Origin: JAMXLO01 sp963794185 | GTDB taxonomy: Bacteria > Pseudomonadota > Alphaproteobacteria > Acetobacterales > Acetobacteraceae | Direction of reading: 5' to 3' | Length of the DNA stretch: 64,000 nt | Assembly (NCBI GenBank): GCA_963794185.1 | Contig: CAWCDM010000097.1 | Coordinates: forward strand, 1-64,000 | Shown here: positions 36,909 through 45,067 of the stretch, one piece after another | How positions within the stretch are numbered: the stretch's first letter is position 1 | Layout of the letters: each line of letters starts with the position of its first letter | Translations under genes and position numbers: made by a program | Notes under the pieces: model-generated | Seen by the model: the letters and a program-made list of their open reading frames with translations, nothing else | The model's database searches: none | What the model was told of the DNA's origin: nothing

Positions 36909-37571
36909 TCATTCCAGTGCGGTCAGCAGTGCGGCCGATGGCGCCACCCAGCCGAAGATGCCGCCCTGCGCCTTGATCATTGCGATCCCGGCCTGCTGGA
37001 ATTCGGGGAAGTAGGAGCCGGTGCAGTCCTCCAGCACCAGGCAGTCGAAGCCGCGATCGTTGGCCTCGCGCACCGTGGTGTTGACGCAGACCTCGGTGGT
37101 GACGCCGCACACCAGAAGCTGCGCGACGCCGCGGCTGCGCAGCATGGCTTCCAGGTCGGTGGCGTAGAACGCGCCCTTGCCCGGCTTGTCGACGACGGGC
37201 TCGCCGGGCGAGGGCGCGAGTTCGGCGATGATGTCGTGGCCGGGCTCGCCGCGCACCAGGATGCGGCCCATCGGCCCGGGATCGCCGATGCCGGTCGCGA
37301 ACTTTCCCCGCACGCGTTTGGCGGGGGCGAGGTCGGACAGGTCGGGCCGATGGCCTTCGCGGGTGTGGACCACCATCATCCCGGCGGCACGGCAGGCGCG
37401 CAGCACGCGCTCGGTGGGCGCGATGGCCGAGCGGAGCAGACCGACGTCGTTGCCCAGGGCGGCGCCGAAGCCGCCGGGCTCCAGGAAGTCGCGCTGCATG
37501 TCGATGATGACCAGCGCGGCGGCGGTGGGGTCGAATTCGAAGGCATACGGCGCGGCGGCGACACGTGGCAT
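36909..37571 (-). CDS. biuH: isochorismatase-like cysteine hydrolase, biuret amidohydrolase (BiuH) type
   Basis: A 220-residue cysteine hydrolase with the Asp-Lys-Cys triad Asp24 (VIIDMQRDF), Lys132 (VDKPGKGAF) and Cys162 (CGVTTEVCVNTT). Segments HTREGHRPDLSDL, IGDPGPMGRILVRGEPG and VREANDRGFDCLVLEDC closely recall the Rhizobium BiuH as I remember it. It would hydrolyse biuret to allophanate and ammonia, feeding AtzF in the same operon. A ureidoacrylate or other amide is the alternative substrate. ATG 37571 chosen; it leads the operon. Confidence 0.8.
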   Translation of the reverse strand: MPRVAAAPYAFEFDPTAAALVIIDMQRDFLEPGGFGAALGNDVGLLRSAIAPTERVLRACRAAGMMVVHTREGHRPDLSDLAPAKRVRGKFATGIGDPGPMGRILVRGEPGHDIIAELAPSPGEPVVDKPGKGAFYATDLEAMLRSRGVAQLLVCGVTTEVCVNTTVREANDRGFDCLVLEDCTGSYFPEFQQAGIAMIKAQGGIFGWVAPSAALLTALE

Positions 37572-37903
37572 GCTTATCTTCTGGGCAAGAAGCCTATACC
37601 TAGAGCAGTTCTGGTTCCGCTTTACGGCATATGCCGCAGTTGCAGTCAGCCCGACCGCTTCCGTGGACGAAAGCAGCAAGAACAAGGCCAACTGAGCGGA
37701 GCCGACTGCCTATCGCCGCGCAGGGCCGGCCGATCCTGGGCAGTGCGCTGCTCCGCGCCCCGCCCTCGAAGTTGGGCGATCGGCGAACCTGCCAGCGCGG
37801 CGGCGCTGATGGTGCGAAGCACGCAGGGAAGGTCAGGACGTCCGGTGCTCAGACACTATTCAGGCGGGCGCATCTGCGCCCTGAATTCGTGCGCAGACGT
37901 TCG
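37572..37903. other. intergenic region before the nitrogen operon
   Basis: About 330 bases with no supported gene. The promoter of the biuH operon is expected here, but no convincing NtrC or sigma-54 (GG-N10-GC) element was identified by eye. Confidence 0.45.
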
Positions 37904-38140
37904 CTAGTTCGGTTTGTCGCCTTCCTGCGGCGGCCACAGCCATGTGCCGTGGTTCGCATTATAATTCGCCTGCGAAGACGCCTCGCTAACTCCGTCGGGG
38001 TGGTTGCCGTCATGATACAAATAACCGTGGACGACGTTGCCCGGGCCGGCCGTCGCGCTGGGGGAGGACCCAGGGCCCGCCGCACATCCAGCAAGCAAAA
38101 TGCCGGCGGCACAGAACGGCAGAAACCTCAGGATCATCAA
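37904..38140 (-). CDS. small lipoprotein
   Basis: A 78-residue protein with a type II signal peptide: MMILRFLPFCAAGILLAGC, lipobox LAGC with lipid-attached Cys19. The mature part (GNVVHGYLYHDGNHPDG to TWLWPPQEGDKPN) is short, polar and Gly/His-rich. Envelope localisation is likely; no family is recognised. Confidence 0.7.
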   Translation of the reverse strand: MMILRFLPFCAAGILLAGCAAGPGSSPSATAGPGNVVHGYLYHDGNHPDGVSEASSQANYNANHGTWLWPPQEGDKPN

Positions 38141-38223
38141 ATGTCTCCGGAACCACTTGGCGTCAGGTCACCAGCCGATCGTAATTGGGGCCGGCCCGAT
38201 CTCTCTTCCAGGCAACCGGCTGC

Positions 38224-38658
38224 TCAATCTTCGGTGCCCTTGTTGCTCCGAATCGGCGAGGGCACCTGCAGGAAATCGTCGGTGTATTCACCGCGCGACA
38301 CCTTCACAGGGATTTCCTCCTCGGTCGTGCATGCGAGAATCTCCGACCCGGCTGCGCGCGAGGGAACCGCGAGCTGGTCGATCTGATCAGCGAATGCGCT
38401 TGCCCGCTCGGTGCTGAGCCGCCAGACGAAGTGCCCAGCATCATCGGAGACGGGCTGAATCCCGGGTGCGCCGTGCGATGCCGTCACGGTGATTGCCGTG
38501 CGCACCGCGGCGCAGAATCCCAGTTCGTCGAGGCGCACGTCTGTTTGCTCGCGCGCGAACCGGCGCAGCACGGCGCCGAGCAGGCGCAGGTCCTCGATCT
38601 CGCCGAGCATCAGCACCATCGGGTTGTAGTCGCTGGGCAGGAACCCGATGCGCAGCAC
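38224..38658 (-). CDS. hypothetical protein of the dioxygenase operon
   Basis: A GTG at 38658 gives a 144-residue protein starting MLRIGFLPSDYNPMVLMLGE, with RRFAREQTDVRLDELGFC and a C-terminal acidic region. It is preceded two bases upstream by the stop of the 61-residue gene, so it lies in the dioxygenase transcription unit. No conserved domain is recognised. It could be an accessory protein of the dioxygenase or unrelated. Confidence 0.55.
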   Translation of the reverse strand: MLRIGFLPSDYNPMVLMLGEIEDLRLLGAVLRRFAREQTDVRLDELGFCAAVRTAITVTASHGAPGIQPVSDDAGHFVWRLSTERASAFADQIDQLAVPSRAAGSEILACTTEEEIPVKVSRGEYTDDFLQVPSPIRSNKGTED

Positions 38659-38660
38659 GC

Positions 38661-38846
38661 TCAGACGACCTCGATGATGTCGGTGGCGTGGCAGAGTTCC
38701 TCGGTGCCCGGCGTGGCGCCGCCCTGCGGAACCTCGACGAGCCGGACCCGCACCCATTCGTCGTTGACGATGTCCACCACTTCGGCGGTGATGCCGCCGA
38801 CGATGCGGAGCCTGCTGCCGAGCTCGACGCCGGTGAGTTCGATCAT
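38661..38846 (-). CDS. 61-residue hypothetical protein of the dioxygenase operon
   Basis: MIELTGVELGSRLRIVGGIT and IIEVV at the ends, with a beta-rich sequence in between (VVDIVNDEWVRVRLVEV). It has no cysteines in ferredoxin spacing, so it is not an electron-transfer partner. It follows the beta subunit by 19 bases on the same strand. Function unknown. Confidence 0.5.
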   Translation of the reverse strand: MIELTGVELGSRLRIVGGITAEVVDIVNDEWVRVRLVEVPQGGATPGTEELCHATDIIEVV

Positions 38847-38865
38847 GTGTGCCGCCTCAGACCAC

Positions 38866-39402
38866 CTAGAAGAATATGCTCAGGTTCTTCGCGAGCAGCA
38901 CGTTCTGCTCCAGAATCATCTCGCGCCTGGCGATCTGCCACGACGTTCCCACGCGGCGCAATTCGTCGGTGCGCCGGCCGATGAAGGTGTGGTTCTGGTA
39001 CTCGACCCGGTTCTGATACACCAGGAATCGGCACCCCACCGTGACCTCCTGCGCGTCATCCGCTGATGGCCGCACGTCCAGCAGCCGCACATTGCTCACC
39101 ATGTGCGTGACGCGCGACAGCGGTTCCTCCGCGTAGTGCACGCCGGTGAGCACCTGCTCCACCCGCTTGCCTAGCGTCCACTTGTCCTCGTCGAACCAGC
39201 TGATGCCCTCGCCCTGGCGCGTGTTCTCGCGTTCCGCCTGTTGGCCGAACTTCACGTTGCGGCGCACCGGCATGAAATAGACCAGGTCCTCGGCCAGCAG
39301 GTCCAGCCACTCCTTGAACCGGCGCTGGTCCAGCAGGTCGGCCTCGAAGTAGAGAAAGTCCTCGATCTCCTCGCGGAGCTGATACCAGGCCAGCGGGCGC
39401 AT
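38866..39402 (-). CDS. aromatic-ring-hydroxylating dioxygenase beta subunit
   Basis: A 178-residue SnoaL-like small subunit: WYQLREEIEDFLYFEADLLD, LAEDLVYFMPVRRNV and the C-terminal VLLAKNLSIFF. Family members stabilise the Rieske dioxygenase hexamer. The ATG at 39402 overlaps the alpha-subunit stop (TGATG), so it is translationally coupled to the first alpha gene. Confidence 0.9.
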   Translation of the reverse strand: MRPLAWYQLREEIEDFLYFEADLLDQRRFKEWLDLLAEDLVYFMPVRRNVKFGQQAERENTRQGEGISWFDEDKWTLGKRVEQVLTGVHYAEEPLSRVTHMVSNVRLLDVRPSADDAQEVTVGCRFLVYQNRVEYQNHTFIGRRTDELRRVGTSWQIARREMILEQNVLLAKNLSIFF

Positions 39403-40739
39403 CACTCGGCCGCCGCGCGCATTTGTCGCCGGCCCAGCAGCTCATCCCACGAGCCGCCGTTCAGGTAGCTGGCGTAGACACGATAGTAGTTGCGAGCCAT
39501 GTGCTCGGTGGCCTGCGTCGACACCTCGCCCGGAACCGGATCATCGGTTTTGTAAGCGCCCATCGACAACTGGTAGTTGAACGGATAGCGCCGGGCGATG
39601 GTGCCCTTGCTGGCCGCGGTGGCATACAGCCAGTTCTCCATGTCGTCCTGTTCCGTCATGCCGGCGGGACCGGAATAGCGCATGTAGTAGCGGCGCAGCA
39701 CGTCCTTCACCTCTGCGGGCGCATCGGCGTCGACCAGAAAGAAGCGCCAACCTTCCGTCTCGGTCGGGCTCTGCGGATGCCAGACGCAGATGCCGCGCGG
39801 CTGTCGGCCGTGATACGACGCATTGGGAAAGATGGTGCCGACAACCGGCAGCAAGCGCGCCTTGTTGCCCAGCCGGCGCTTCCGCTCGTGGAAACAGTGG
39901 CGAAAATATTCGTCCACGATCGGGTGCTGCTGGTAGGTGGAGGCATACTCGGTCTGTTCCGGCATCCAGGCGCTGGCCACGCCATGGCCCTGCGGAAATC
40001 CGACCCAGATTCGCTGCCCCGCAGCGTACTCGTTGTCGCGCCGGCTCGACTGCCCGCGCTGTCCGCTCGGCCCCATGCCGACCATGTCGACCGAGCGATG
40101 CGACGGATTGTGGTAGGAATCGCCCAGGAAGTTCTCGGCGGCGAACTTCCAGTTCGACGGGAACACCCATTTGTGCACGCCGATCACCTCGGCGCCGCCG
40201 GGCCTGCCGTCGCGGCAATCGACGACCTGATCGAGGTGATCGACCGCGTCGCCGAGATAGGTCAGGAAATCCGGCGCCTGCGGATCCCACGTGGCCCAAA
40301 CCGTGCCCTTGTAGAGCGCGAGTTTCGCCACCTCGATCAGCGACCACTCCTCGCGATTCAGCGTGCCTTCGTACAGCGCCCGATATAGTGGGACGCCCTG
40401 CAGCCTGCCATCCGTTGTGTAGCTCCACGAATGATACGGGCAGACGAACAGCGACGTATTCCCCTGCTCGTAGCGGCAAACCTTCATCCCGCGATGCCGG
40501 CAGGAGTTCAGGAACACGTGCACCGCGCCCGCCTGGTCGCGGCAGACGATCACCGATTCCTCGCCCATGCGCGAGACGAAGAAGTCGCCCGGATTGGGGA
40601 TCTGGCTCTCGTGCCCGACGAACAGCCATGCGCGGGTGAACAGTTTTTCCAGTTCCTCGCGGTAGAGTTCCGGCGCGACAAAAATCTCGCGGCTGACCGT
40701 GCCGCGCTGCAGGTCGATCATCCGATCTGTCTCACTCAT
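39402..40739 (-). CDS. aromatic-ring-hydroxylating dioxygenase alpha subunit, paralogue 1
   Basis: A 445-residue Rieske non-heme iron oxygenase. Rieske ligands are Cys80 and His82 (CRHRG) and Cys100 and His103 (CPYHSW); the mononuclear iron is held by Asp207, His210 and His214 (GDSYHNPSHRSVD). It lies just downstream of a close paralogue and directly upstream of the beta subunit, so alpha1-beta would be the natural pair. Substrate is unknown; the overall sequence resembles 3-phenylpropionate/aromatic dioxygenases. No ferredoxin or reductase gene is in the window. Confidence 0.92.
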   Translation of the reverse strand: MSETDRMIDLQRGTVSREIFVAPELYREELEKLFTRAWLFVGHESQIPNPGDFFVSRMGEESVIVCRDQAGAVHVFLNSCRHRGMKVCRYEQGNTSLFVCPYHSWSYTTDGRLQGVPLYRALYEGTLNREEWSLIEVAKLALYKGTVWATWDPQAPDFLTYLGDAVDHLDQVVDCRDGRPGGAEVIGVHKWVFPSNWKFAAENFLGDSYHNPSHRSVDMVGMGPSGQRGQSSRRDNEYAAGQRIWVGFPQGHGVASAWMPEQTEYASTYQQHPIVDEYFRHCFHERKRRLGNKARLLPVVGTIFPNASYHGRQPRGICVWHPQSPTETEGWRFFLVDADAPAEVKDVLRRYYMRYSGPAGMTEQDDMENWLYATAASKGTIARRYPFNYQLSMGAYKTDDPVPGEVSTQATEHMARNYYRVYASYLNGGSWDELLGRRQMRAAAE

Positions 40740-40744
40740 CGCAC

Positions 40745-42097
40745 CTACTCCGCCGCAGCCTGCACGGGATGCCGGTCGCGCCCGATCAGCGTGTCCCAGC
40801 CGTCGCCTTTCAGATACGACGCGTAGACACGATAGTAGTTGCGTGGCGTCTGATCGGTGATCTGCAGCGACACGTCGCCCGGGATCGGGTCGTTGGTCTT
40901 GTACGCCCCCATCGACATCTGGTAGTTGAACGGGTGACGCCGCGCGATGGTGCCCTTGCTGGAGGCGGTCGCGTACAGCCAGTTCTCCATGTCGTCCTGC
41001 TCGGTCATGCCGGCGGGCCCGGAGTAGCGCATGTAGAACCGGCGCAGCACGTCCTTCACCTCTGCGGGCGCATCGGCGTCGACCAGGAAGAAGCGCCAGC
41101 CTTCGGTCTCGGTCGGGCTGTGCGGATGCCAGACGCAGATGCCGCGCGGCTGCCTCCCGTGATACGATGCGTTCGGGAAGATGTTGCCGGTGAACGGCAG
41201 AAGCCGCGCCTTCTCTCCCAGCCTGCGGTTCCGCTCGTGGAAGCAGTGGCGGAAATACTCGTCGACGATCGGGTACTGCAGATAGGACGATTCGTATTCC
41301 GCTTCGGCCGGCATCAGCACGCTGTGCATGCCGTGCCCCGCCGGGTGGCTCACCCACACATGCTGGCCCCTGTTGTATTCGTTGTCGCGGCGGCCCTTCT
41401 GGCCGCGTTGGGCGCTGGGGCCGATGCCGATCATGTCGACCGAGCGGTGCGACGGGTTGTGATAGGTGTCGCCCAGGAAATTCTCCGCGGCGAATTTCCA
41501 GTTGGCGGGGAAGATCCACTTGTGCACGCCGATCACTTCCGACCCGCCGGGACGCCCGTCACGACAATCCAGCACCTGGTCCAGATGATCCACGGCGCCG
41601 CCGAGGTACTCGAGGAAATCGGGCGCGGCCGGGTCCCATGACGCCCAGACAGTGCCCTTGTACAGCGCCAGCTTCGGCACCTCGATCAGCGACCATTCGT
41701 CGCGATTCAACGTGCCCTCGTACAGGGCGCGATACAGCGGCACACCCTGCAGCCTTCCGTCGGTGGTATAGCTCCAGGAATGATAAGGGCAGACGAACAA
41801 GGACGTGTTGCCCTGCTCGTAGCGGCAGACCTTCATCCCCCGGTGACGGCAGGAATTGAGGAACACATGCACCGCGCCCTGGGTGTCACGGCACAGGATC
41901 ACCGATTCCTCGGCCATGCGCGAGACGAAGAAGTCGCCCGGTTTGGCGATCTGGCTTTCGTGCCCGACGAACAGCCACGCGCGGGTGAACAGCCTGTCCA
42001 GTTCCTCGCGATGGAACTCGGGCGCGACAAAAATCTCCCGGCTGATCTTGCCGTGCTCGATGTCGATCATCCGGTCGATCGGCAGGGGCGCCGTCAT
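40745..42097 (-). CDS. aromatic-ring-hydroxylating dioxygenase alpha subunit, paralogue 2
   Basis: A 450-residue Rieske oxygenase starting MTAPLPIDRMIDIEHGKISR at 42097; GGAGGA precedes this ATG and the exonuclease stop overlaps it (ATGA), so the further-upstream 42112 is less likely. Ligands: Cys83, His85, Cys103, His106 and Asp210, His213, His217. It is very similar to paralogue 1 over its full length, with long identical runs such as GNTSLFVCPYHSWSYTTDGR, indicating a tandem duplication; differences cluster in the middle third (GRRDNEYNRGQHVWVSHPAG), a region likely to shape substrate choice. Confidence 0.92.
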   Translation of the reverse strand: MTAPLPIDRMIDIEHGKISREIFVAPEFHREELDRLFTRAWLFVGHESQIAKPGDFFVSRMAEESVILCRDTQGAVHVFLNSCRHRGMKVCRYEQGNTSLFVCPYHSWSYTTDGRLQGVPLYRALYEGTLNRDEWSLIEVPKLALYKGTVWASWDPAAPDFLEYLGGAVDHLDQVLDCRDGRPGGSEVIGVHKWIFPANWKFAAENFLGDTYHNPSHRSVDMIGIGPSAQRGQKGRRDNEYNRGQHVWVSHPAGHGMHSVLMPAEAEYESSYLQYPIVDEYFRHCFHERNRRLGEKARLLPFTGNIFPNASYHGRQPRGICVWHPHSPTETEGWRFFLVDADAPAEVKDVLRRFYMRYSGPAGMTEQDDMENWLYATASSKGTIARRHPFNYQMSMGAYKTNDPIPGDVSLQITDQTPRNYYRVYASYLKGDGWDTLIGRDRHPVQAAAE

Positions 42098-43014
42098 CTG
42101 CCTGTCCTCCATGCGGGCCGCACAGGCTGCCTGCCTGGGGCGGCGATCATGTTCCGCCAGGCGTGGCCCCCGTCAAGGCCGAGTGAACCGGCAAGTTCAG
42201 CGAGACGATCGGCCAGACGGTTCAGCTCCCACTCCCGGGCCAGCGCGGAAGCCCCGTCCCATGTCGGCGTCTGGTCATCCAGGCAAGGGAGCGGCGCGGA
42301 CGTATTCATGGTCGCAATCGAGCGGTAGAGACGCAGTTCCTGAGCCTGTGCCGAAAGCTTTGCGTCAGCCAGCGCGTTCTCGAGCGTTCCGTACTTGCGC
42401 AGCAGGGTTGCCGCGCCTTTCGGCCCCACGCCCTTGGCGCCCGGCAGCTTGTCCGATGGATCGCCACGGAGCGCGATGAAGTCGGGTACCTGTCGGGGCT
42501 CGACACCGTACCGCTCACGAACCTCCGCCGTCCCGATGCGCGCCATTTCGCCTGCCCGCACCGGGTGGAGAACCGTCGTCGAATCCGAAGCGAGCTGGAA
42601 AGCGTCGCGATCGCCGCTCGCCACGATGGCGGTTCCGTTCCGCCGCTCCTCGCTGGCGACCGCGGCGGCGAGAAAGTCGTCGGCCTCGTAGCCGGGAGAC
42701 TTCGCATAGGAAAAACCGCAGGCAGCGACGAACTGCGGCAGCATATCGAGTTGATCAATGAGCTCCGCATCGAACTCGCGCCCGCTCTGGTACGCCGGCA
42801 ACGCAAGGTGACGATACGTCGGCGCGTCGAGCGTATCCCACCCGACCAGCACGGCACGAGGCCGCTCGGCCTCGTACAGCCGCACCAGAAAATTTGCAAA
42901 TCCAACGATTGCGCCGCCGCCCTTGTTGCCGCGCCTGCGGATGGACTTCGGGAGCGCGTGGTAGGCACGATGCGCAAACGAGTCGCCGTCGATGACAAGG
43001 AGTGGTTTGCTCAC
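42094..43014 (-). CDS. 5'-3' exonuclease / flap endonuclease (PIN/FEN-like)
   Basis: A 306-residue nuclease related to the N-terminal domain of DNA polymerase I and to ExoIX. LLVIDGDSFAHRAYHALPKS, SPGYEADDFLAAAV, SGDRDAFQLASD and the helix-hairpin-helix ALRGDPSDKLPGAKGVGPKG are the conserved blocks with the acidic metal ligands. The stop overlaps the Rieske alpha start by four bases, an odd partner for a catabolic operon. It starts divergently, 42 bp from the CocE-type gene. Confidence 0.88.
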   Translation of the reverse strand: MSKPLLVIDGDSFAHRAYHALPKSIRRRGNKGGGAIVGFANFLVRLYEAERPRAVLVGWDTLDAPTYRHLALPAYQSGREFDAELIDQLDMLPQFVAACGFSYAKSPGYEADDFLAAAVASEERRNGTAIVASGDRDAFQLASDSTTVLHPVRAGEMARIGTAEVRERYGVEPRQVPDFIALRGDPSDKLPGAKGVGPKGAATLLRKYGTLENALADAKLSAQAQELRLYRSIATMNTSAPLPCLDDQTPTWDGASALAREWELNRLADRLAELAGSLGLDGGHAWRNMIAAPGRQPVRPAWRTGR

Positions 43015-43056
43015 TGCGTCCTTCGGATCTGTGTTCCCGCGCGGCGAACAGCATAT

Positions 43057-45033
43057 ATGATAAGGTCAATCACACCAAAGCGGATCATACCGTTGATCGT
43101 CACCGATTTTCCTCATGCGCTGCACGAAATCGAGCATATGCTTATTCCGCTGCGCGACGGCACGAAACTGGCGGCCCGCATCTGGCTGCCGCAGGACGCG
43201 GAGCGGAATCCGGTTCCGGTTATCCTCGAGTACCTGCCCTACCGCAAGCGCACCGGCACCTATGACCGCGACGCGCTGACACATCCATATCTCGCGGGTC
43301 ACGGCTATGCCGCCGTGCGCGTCGATATCCGCGGCAGCGGCGAGTCCGACGGGCTGCTGTTCGACGAATACGCCCGGCAGGAGCACGACGACGGACTGGA
43401 GGTCATTGCGTGGCTGGCGGCGCAGCCATGGTGCACCGGCGCGGTCGGCATGATGGGGATCTCCTGGGGCGGGTTCAACGCGCTGCAGGTCGCCGCGCGC
43501 CGCCCGCCGGCGCTGAAGGCGATCATTAGCATTTGCTCCACCGACGACCGGTATCGCGACGACGTGCACTACATGGGCGGCACGGTGCTCCGGGCAGGCT
43601 TCGGGTGGGCGTCGTTCCTGTTCGGCGCAATGTGCCATCCGCCCGACCCGGCACTTGTCGGCGATCGCTGGCGGTCGATGTGGCTGGAGCGCCTGAATAG
43701 CCTGCCGCTGTTCCTGGAGCCCTGGCTGCGGCATCAGTCACGCGACGCGTATTGGAAGCACGGCTCGGTGTGCGAGGACTACACTGCGATCCGGTGCCCG
43801 GTGTTTGCGGTTGGCGGCTGGACCGACGGCTACACCAATGCGATCCCGCGCCTGCTCGAGCACCTGACGGGTCCGCGCAAGGGTCTCATCGGACCGTGGG
43901 CGCATGCCTATCCGCATGTCGCGCTCCCCGGTCCGCAGGTCGGCTTCCTGCAGGAGGCGCTGCGGTGGTGGGATCACTGGCTGAAGGACATCGACACCGG
44001 CGTGATGGACGAGCCCATGCTGCGCGCGTGGATGACGGAGAGCGTGCGGCCTGCGCCGTATCACGAGGAACTGCCGGGACGGTGGATCGGCGAACCGTCG
44101 TGGCCGCCGACGGGGATCACCTTACATCGTCTGCACCTGACCGATGACGGGCTGCGACACGACGCCGCGAACCTGACGCCGCGCGCAGTGTGCTCGCCGC
44201 AGACGGTCGGGAAGCACGGGGGGAGCTGGTGCCCGTTCGGCCGCACGCCCGACCAGGCCGGCGATCAGCAGGACGACGATGCACGCTCGCTGGTGTTCGA
44301 GTCCGCCCCGCTCGACAGGTGTATCGAGATCCTCGGAGCGGCGATCGTCACGCTCGATGTCGCATGCGACAGGTCGCTGGCAAATCTGGCGGTGCGGCTG
44401 TGCGACGTTCACCCCGATGGCGCGTCGCTGCGGGTCAGCTACGGGATGCTGAACCTCGCGCATCGCGATGGCAGCGAGACGCCCGCGTGCTTGGTGCCGC
44501 AGCGCCGCTATCAGGTGCGCGTCCGGCTCAATGATGCGGGCTCCGTGTTTCCGGCCGGACACAGGATCAGGGTGGCGCTGTCAACCAGCTACTGGCCGAT
44601 GGTCTGGCCGAGCCGTGAAATTGCGACGGTGACGGTGTTCGGCGGCACACTCGATCTTCCGGTTCGGGCACCGAATGCCGCGGACGCGCTGCTGCCGCCG
44701 CTGCAAGAGCCCGAGACGGCTGCGCCCGAACCGACCACGGTTGTGCGTCCAGGGTTGGTACGGATCGACCGGATCGGCCTTGAACTGGGCAGCGAAGGAA
44801 CCTTCCAGTGCCACGTCGAGGAGGACGATCCGCTGAGCGCAGTCACCGAAATGCGCTACACGCAGACGATCGCGCGCGGTGCTTGGCGGACACGGATCGA
44901 GACCTCGATGCGTATGTCGTGCACGTACGACACATTTGAACTGCGGGCAACGATGCAGGCGTGGGAAGGGGACGAGGAGGTTCGTGTTTGTCGTCGTGTG
45001 TGGGACTGCAGTGTTCCGCGCGACTTCGTTTAG
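43057..45033 (+). CDS. CocE/NonD family alpha/beta hydrolase (X-Pro dipeptidyl-peptidase-like)
   Basis: A 658-residue hydrolase with the alpha/beta N-domain (IPLRDGTKLAARIWLPQDA, the conserved LEYLPYRKR, DIRGSGESDG) and nucleophile Ser136 in GISWGGF. WTDGYTNAIPRLLEHLTGP and GPWAHAYPH supply the acid and His region. A C-terminal jelly-roll domain (X-Pro dipeptidyl-peptidase type) follows. Members are esterases or acylases for cocaine-like esters, ampicillin-type amides or peptides. ATG 43057 is used; a TTG at 43093 is possible. Substrate unknown. Confidence 0.87.
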   Translation: MIRSITPKRIIPLIVTDFPHALHEIEHMLIPLRDGTKLAARIWLPQDAERNPVPVILEYLPYRKRTGTYDRDALTHPYLAGHGYAAVRVDIRGSGESDGLLFDEYARQEHDDGLEVIAWLAAQPWCTGAVGMMGISWGGFNALQVAARRPPALKAIISICSTDDRYRDDVHYMGGTVLRAGFGWASFLFGAMCHPPDPALVGDRWRSMWLERLNSLPLFLEPWLRHQSRDAYWKHGSVCEDYTAIRCPVFAVGGWTDGYTNAIPRLLEHLTGPRKGLIGPWAHAYPHVALPGPQVGFLQEALRWWDHWLKDIDTGVMDEPMLRAWMTESVRPAPYHEELPGRWIGEPSWPPTGITLHRLHLTDDGLRHDAANLTPRAVCSPQTVGKHGGSWCPFGRTPDQAGDQQDDDARSLVFESAPLDRCIEILGAAIVTLDVACDRSLANLAVRLCDVHPDGASLRVSYGMLNLAHRDGSETPACLVPQRRYQVRVRLNDAGSVFPAGHRIRVALSTSYWPMVWPSREIATVTVFGGTLDLPVRAPNAADALLPPLQEPETAAPEPTTVVRPGLVRIDRIGLELGSEGTFQCHVEEDDPLSAVTEMRYTQTIARGAWRTRIETSMRMSCTYDTFELRATMQAWEGDEEVRVCRRVWDCSVPRDFV

Positions 45034-45067
45034 TCGCTGCGCCGTTACCCGAACTCGCTTTGCTGAG

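Noticed and set aside
37631..38386. 251-residue plus-strand open frame
   Set aside because: It overlaps the lipoprotein gene and non-coding DNA, with no family features and atypical composition.
39402..41519. Single 705-residue open frame covering two dioxygenase regions
   Set aside because: Only the last 445 residues (from 40739) match a Rieske alpha subunit; the upstream part is the wrong frame over the second alpha gene.
42565..43056. N-terminal extension of the CocE gene (822-residue frame)
   Set aside because: This part is antisense to the flap exonuclease and has no family similarity; the CocE domain starts near 43057.
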